Below are positions 61,901 through 64,000 of a stretch of DNA of 64,000 bases, in pieces. Numbering within the stretch: position 1 is the stretch's first letter; each line of letters opens with the position of its first letter. The notes under the pieces are model-generated. The model worked only from the letters and a program-made list of their open reading frames with translations, ran no database searches and had not been told where the DNA came from. The DNA is from JACCZX01 sp963729165. GTDB lineage: Bacteria; Pseudomonadota; Gammaproteobacteria; Burkholderiales; Burkholderiaceae_F. The translations under genes were made by a program, and so were the position numbers. The DNA lies in the NCBI GenBank assembly GCA_963729165.1, contig CAVSMM010000010.1:1-64000 (forward strand). The letters run 5' to 3'.

Positions 61901-62500
61901 CGCTCGAAGAACTGACGACATCGCGTGAACGAAAGAATTTCCTCGATGCGCAGTCTGCCGACCTGACCGCGGCGATTACGACTCTCGAAGATGCGATTCG
62001 CAAAATCGACCGCGAGACGCGGCAGATGCTGCAGCAGACATTCGATGCGGTCAACGTTCACTTCGGCCAATTGTTTCCGAAACTGTTCGGTGGCGGAGAG
62101 GCCCGGCTGATCATGACCGGCGAGGAGATTCTCGATGCCGGGGTGCAGGTGATGGCGCAGCCGCCAGGCAAGCGGAACAGCACGATCCACCTGCTGTCGG
62201 GTGGCGAGAAGGCGCTGACGGCGATTGCGCTTGGTCTTTGCGTTGTTCAAGCTGAACCCGGCTCCGTTTTGCCTGCTCGATGAGGTCGATGCGCCGCTGG
62301 ATGATGCGAATACCGAGCGCTTCTGCCGCCTGGTCGAATCGATGACGGACAAGACACAGTTCATGTTCATCACGCACAACAAGATTTCGATGGAGATGGC
62401 GCAGCAGTTGGTCGGCGTCACGATGCAGGAGCAAGGGGTGTCACGCATCGTCGCGGTCGATATCGACAGCGCCGTGCGGTTGACCGCCGAGGCCGCGTAG
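58954..62500 (+). CDS. smc: chromosome segregation ATPase SMC (one frameshift)
   Basis: GTG start at 58954 (VRLRQIRLAGFKSFVDPTPI). Head Walker A GVVGPNGCGKSNVIDAVRW lies near residue 30. A long coiled coil (about 170-500) is followed by the hinge (about 510-660; ARVAFYSTSEAIASDA) and a second coiled coil (about 680-1010). The distal head has FGQLFPKLFGGGEARL and the signature HLLSGGEKALTAIAL. A break near 62245 is followed by FCLLDEVDAPLDDANTER (Walker B) and FMFITHNKISMEMA. The total is about 1,182 residues, as expected for bacterial SMC. It organises and segregates the chromosome with ScpAB, which are not in this window. zipA and ligA follow. Confidence 0.95.
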
Positions 62501-62509
62501 CCCAGTGGC

Positions 62510-63608
62510 ATGAGACCGCTCACCTGGGTGCTGCTTGCGATTGCAGCTGTCTTGCTGATCGCGCTTTACCTATACGGTAAGTGGCAGGAACGCCGGTCGG
62601 CTCGGCTGCATGGCGGCGACAGCGATCAGGAAGCTGGCACGATTGACCGCCCGTTGCCGGATCGTTCGAGTCTGGCGCGCAACGTGCGCAATTCCCGGAA
62701 CAGCAGTCAGGCGGCCGTGCGAATCGAGCCGACGATGGGGCCTTCGCCCGAGCCCGACGCAAGCATCAGCGAACCCGTGGGGGATGACGCTTCCGCGGCG
62801 ACACAGCCGGTCGGCGGGTGGGTCGAAGATGCGCTGCTCGATGTCATGCTCGAGCTGCGTTGCGTGCACGCGTTCGATGGCGTGGCCGCACTCGAGGCGC
62901 GCGCACAGCTCGATCGGCTTGCGCTGCCATTGCCGATTCATCTGGCCGTGTGGGACAGCAAGGCCGGACGCTGGAGCTTGCCGGACCGCTTCGGCTTCTA
63001 TTCCGAGATGTTGATCGCGGTGCAGTTGGCCACGCGACGTCACTCGTTGGGTGAGATCGATGCGTCGCGCTTCATCGCGGCTGTTCAGCAGATCGCAGTA
63101 TCGATCGACGCAGATTTCGATCCGCCTGACGTTGCGCGCCTGGTGCATCAGGCGGCGGCACTCGATGCACTGTGCGCGCGCTTCGACGTGCAGATCACGC
63201 TGACACTGGAGGCACTCGCGGAGCCATGGAGCCACGCCAGCGTCGATGCAGCCGCGATTGAGGCAGGACTGAGTGGCGTGGAGCGCGAGCGTTGGGAGCG
63301 GGTCGACACGGAGCATCCGATCGCGCTTTCGATGACTTCGACGGCAGCGTTCCCCACGCAGCGGCTGGCGCTCGCGCTCGACCTCCCGCGCTCGAGCGCC
63401 GATCCATCGCCGTTATCGATACTGTTCGAAGTTGCGCATCAGCTCGCTGAACGCTTGAACGCGCGCGTCGTCGATGACAATGGCCGCATCGTGGAGTCCG
63501 CGGCGCAATCGGCGATTGAGTCTGAGCTGGAGAAGCTGGTCGGTGATATGCGTACGGCCGAGCATCGAGCCGGGTTCTACGCGCGCGCGCCGCCTGTACG
63601 TCGGCTGA
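62510..63608 (+). CDS. zipA: cell division protein ZipA (frameshift at the end)
   Basis: It starts MRPLTWVLLAIAAVLLIALY, a single N-terminal membrane anchor facing the cytoplasm. A charged and Pro-containing linker runs to about residue 105. The C-terminal FtsZ-binding domain follows (LLDVMLELRCVHAFDGVAAL, RFGFYSEMLIAVQLATRRHS and the terminal LSILFEVAHQLAERLNARVV). The rejoined end at 63608 gives about 366 residues. Gene order smc-zipA-ligA is common in beta- and gammaproteobacteria and supports the name. ZipA tethers FtsZ to the inner membrane. Confidence 0.85.
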
Positions 63609-63615
63609 CTCCGCG

Positions 63616-64000
63616 ATGGCGCACGCAAAGGCGCGGGCGAACGATATTCGGCGCCTGCGCGAGCAGATAGCGCAGGCAGATCATGATTACTACCTGCTCG
63701 ATCAGCCGACATTGCCGGACGCCGAGTACGACCGTTTGATGCGGGAGCTGCAAGCGCTCGAAGCCGCTCACCCGGAGCTGATCACGCCGGACTCGCCGAC
63801 ACAACGCGTCGGCGGCGCACCGAGCCGTGCGTTTCGCGAAGTTCGGCACGCGGCGCCGATGCTGTCGCTGAACAATGCATTCGACGAAGCGAGCGTCGTC
63901 GCTTTCGATGCGCGTGCCCGCGAGGGGCTGGCGCGCGCCGGGCGCCCGGTACAGCAGATCGAGTACGCATGCGAGCTCAAATTCGACGGCCTCGCCGTCA
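63616..64000 (+). CDS. ligA: NAD-dependent DNA ligase LigA (5' part, cut by window end)
   Basis: ATG at 63616, 7 bases after the rejoined zipA stop. 128 codons are visible. The Ia domain (IRRLREQIAQADHDYYLLDQ with the NMN-binding Tyr pair and DAEYDRLM) is followed by TPDSPTQRVGGAPSRAF and HAAPMLSLNNAFDE. The adenylation motif CELKFDGLAV holds the catalytic Lys. No stop is reached before base 64000, so the gene continues outside. It seals DNA nicks in replication and repair. Confidence 0.96.
   Translation, partial: MAHAKARANDIRRLREQIAQADHDYYLLDQPTLPDAEYDRLMRELQALEAAHPELITPDSPTQRVGGAPSRAFREVRHAAPMLSLNNAFDEASVVAFDARAREGLARAGRPVQQIEYACELKFDGLAV

Noticed and set aside
1..64000. tRNA or rRNA genes
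   Set aside because: No conserved tRNA arm pattern with a CCA end and no rRNA core sequence was noticed on either strand; a covariance search could not be run here.

Overview
The window reads as a chromosome segment of a Gram-negative bacterium, most likely a betaproteobacterium (Burkholderiales-like). The reasons are a high-GC base composition, a queF-dapC-dapD-pilU-dapE-prmB block, an smc-zipA-ligA block, rmuC, and a secretin-type cell envelope. A gammaproteobacterium cannot be excluded from the sequence alone. Single-base frameshifts occur throughout, including in genes that cannot plausibly be dead (smc, dapE, gspE). I read most of them as consensus errors of a draft or long-read assembly, and I annotate each split gene as one gene.

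Layout. 1-11.6 kb (mostly +): a DUF1353 protein (-), a complete BMP-type nucleoside/sugar ABC importer (ATPase, two permeases, lipoprotein), an 833-residue YbbP-type FtsX permease, an SDR oxidoreductase, rmuC, a YflT-like stress protein with a clear terminator, and a possible 52-residue membrane peptide. 11.6-22.9 kb (-): one tightly overlapping operon for a non-canonical type II secretion / pseudopilus machine. It runs gspG, gspF, gspE, PilM-, PilN-, PilO- and GspC/PilP-like genes, a secretin with a C-terminal cohesin domain, three more pseudopilins, a rhodanese-like protein and a transglutaminase-like protein.

23.1-44.0 kb (+): divergent from that machine lies a roughly 21-kb operon. It encodes a small exported rhodanese-like protein, a giant secreted protein (about 3,750 residues: two beta-helices, Ig-like and fibronectin III domains, a triplicated two-cysteine module, a Gly/Cys-rich tail), a second exported protein of about 1,380 residues (fibronectin III and Calx-beta), and an RHS protein with a Sec signal peptide and a GIY-YIG nuclease tip. 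The operon ends with a DUF4240 immunity-type protein that itself starts with a signal peptide. The junctions between the three large genes are ATGA overlaps. The secretion operon and this operon share one 212-bp intergenic region. This is the most interesting part of the window: a candidate Sec plus pseudopilus/T2SS-exported polymorphic toxin system, rather than a T6SS-linked RHS.

44.0-51.2 kb: acyl-CoA and general catabolism genes (GST, acyl-CoA dehydrogenase, quinone oxidoreductase, SRPBCC protein, a ThiS/MoaD-like protein paired with a BNR-repeat protein, an aminoglycoside-phosphotransferase-like kinase, a CaiB/BaiF CoA-transferase). 51.2-58.9 kb (-): ABC-F ATPase, prmB, dapE, pilU, dapD, dapC, queF, probably one long transcript starting at a TATAAT promoter upstream of queF. 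58.9-64.0 kb (+): smc, zipA and the start of ligA, cut by the window edge. I saw no rRNA, tRNA, CRISPR array, IS element or att site. No gene-free stretch exceeds 300 bases.
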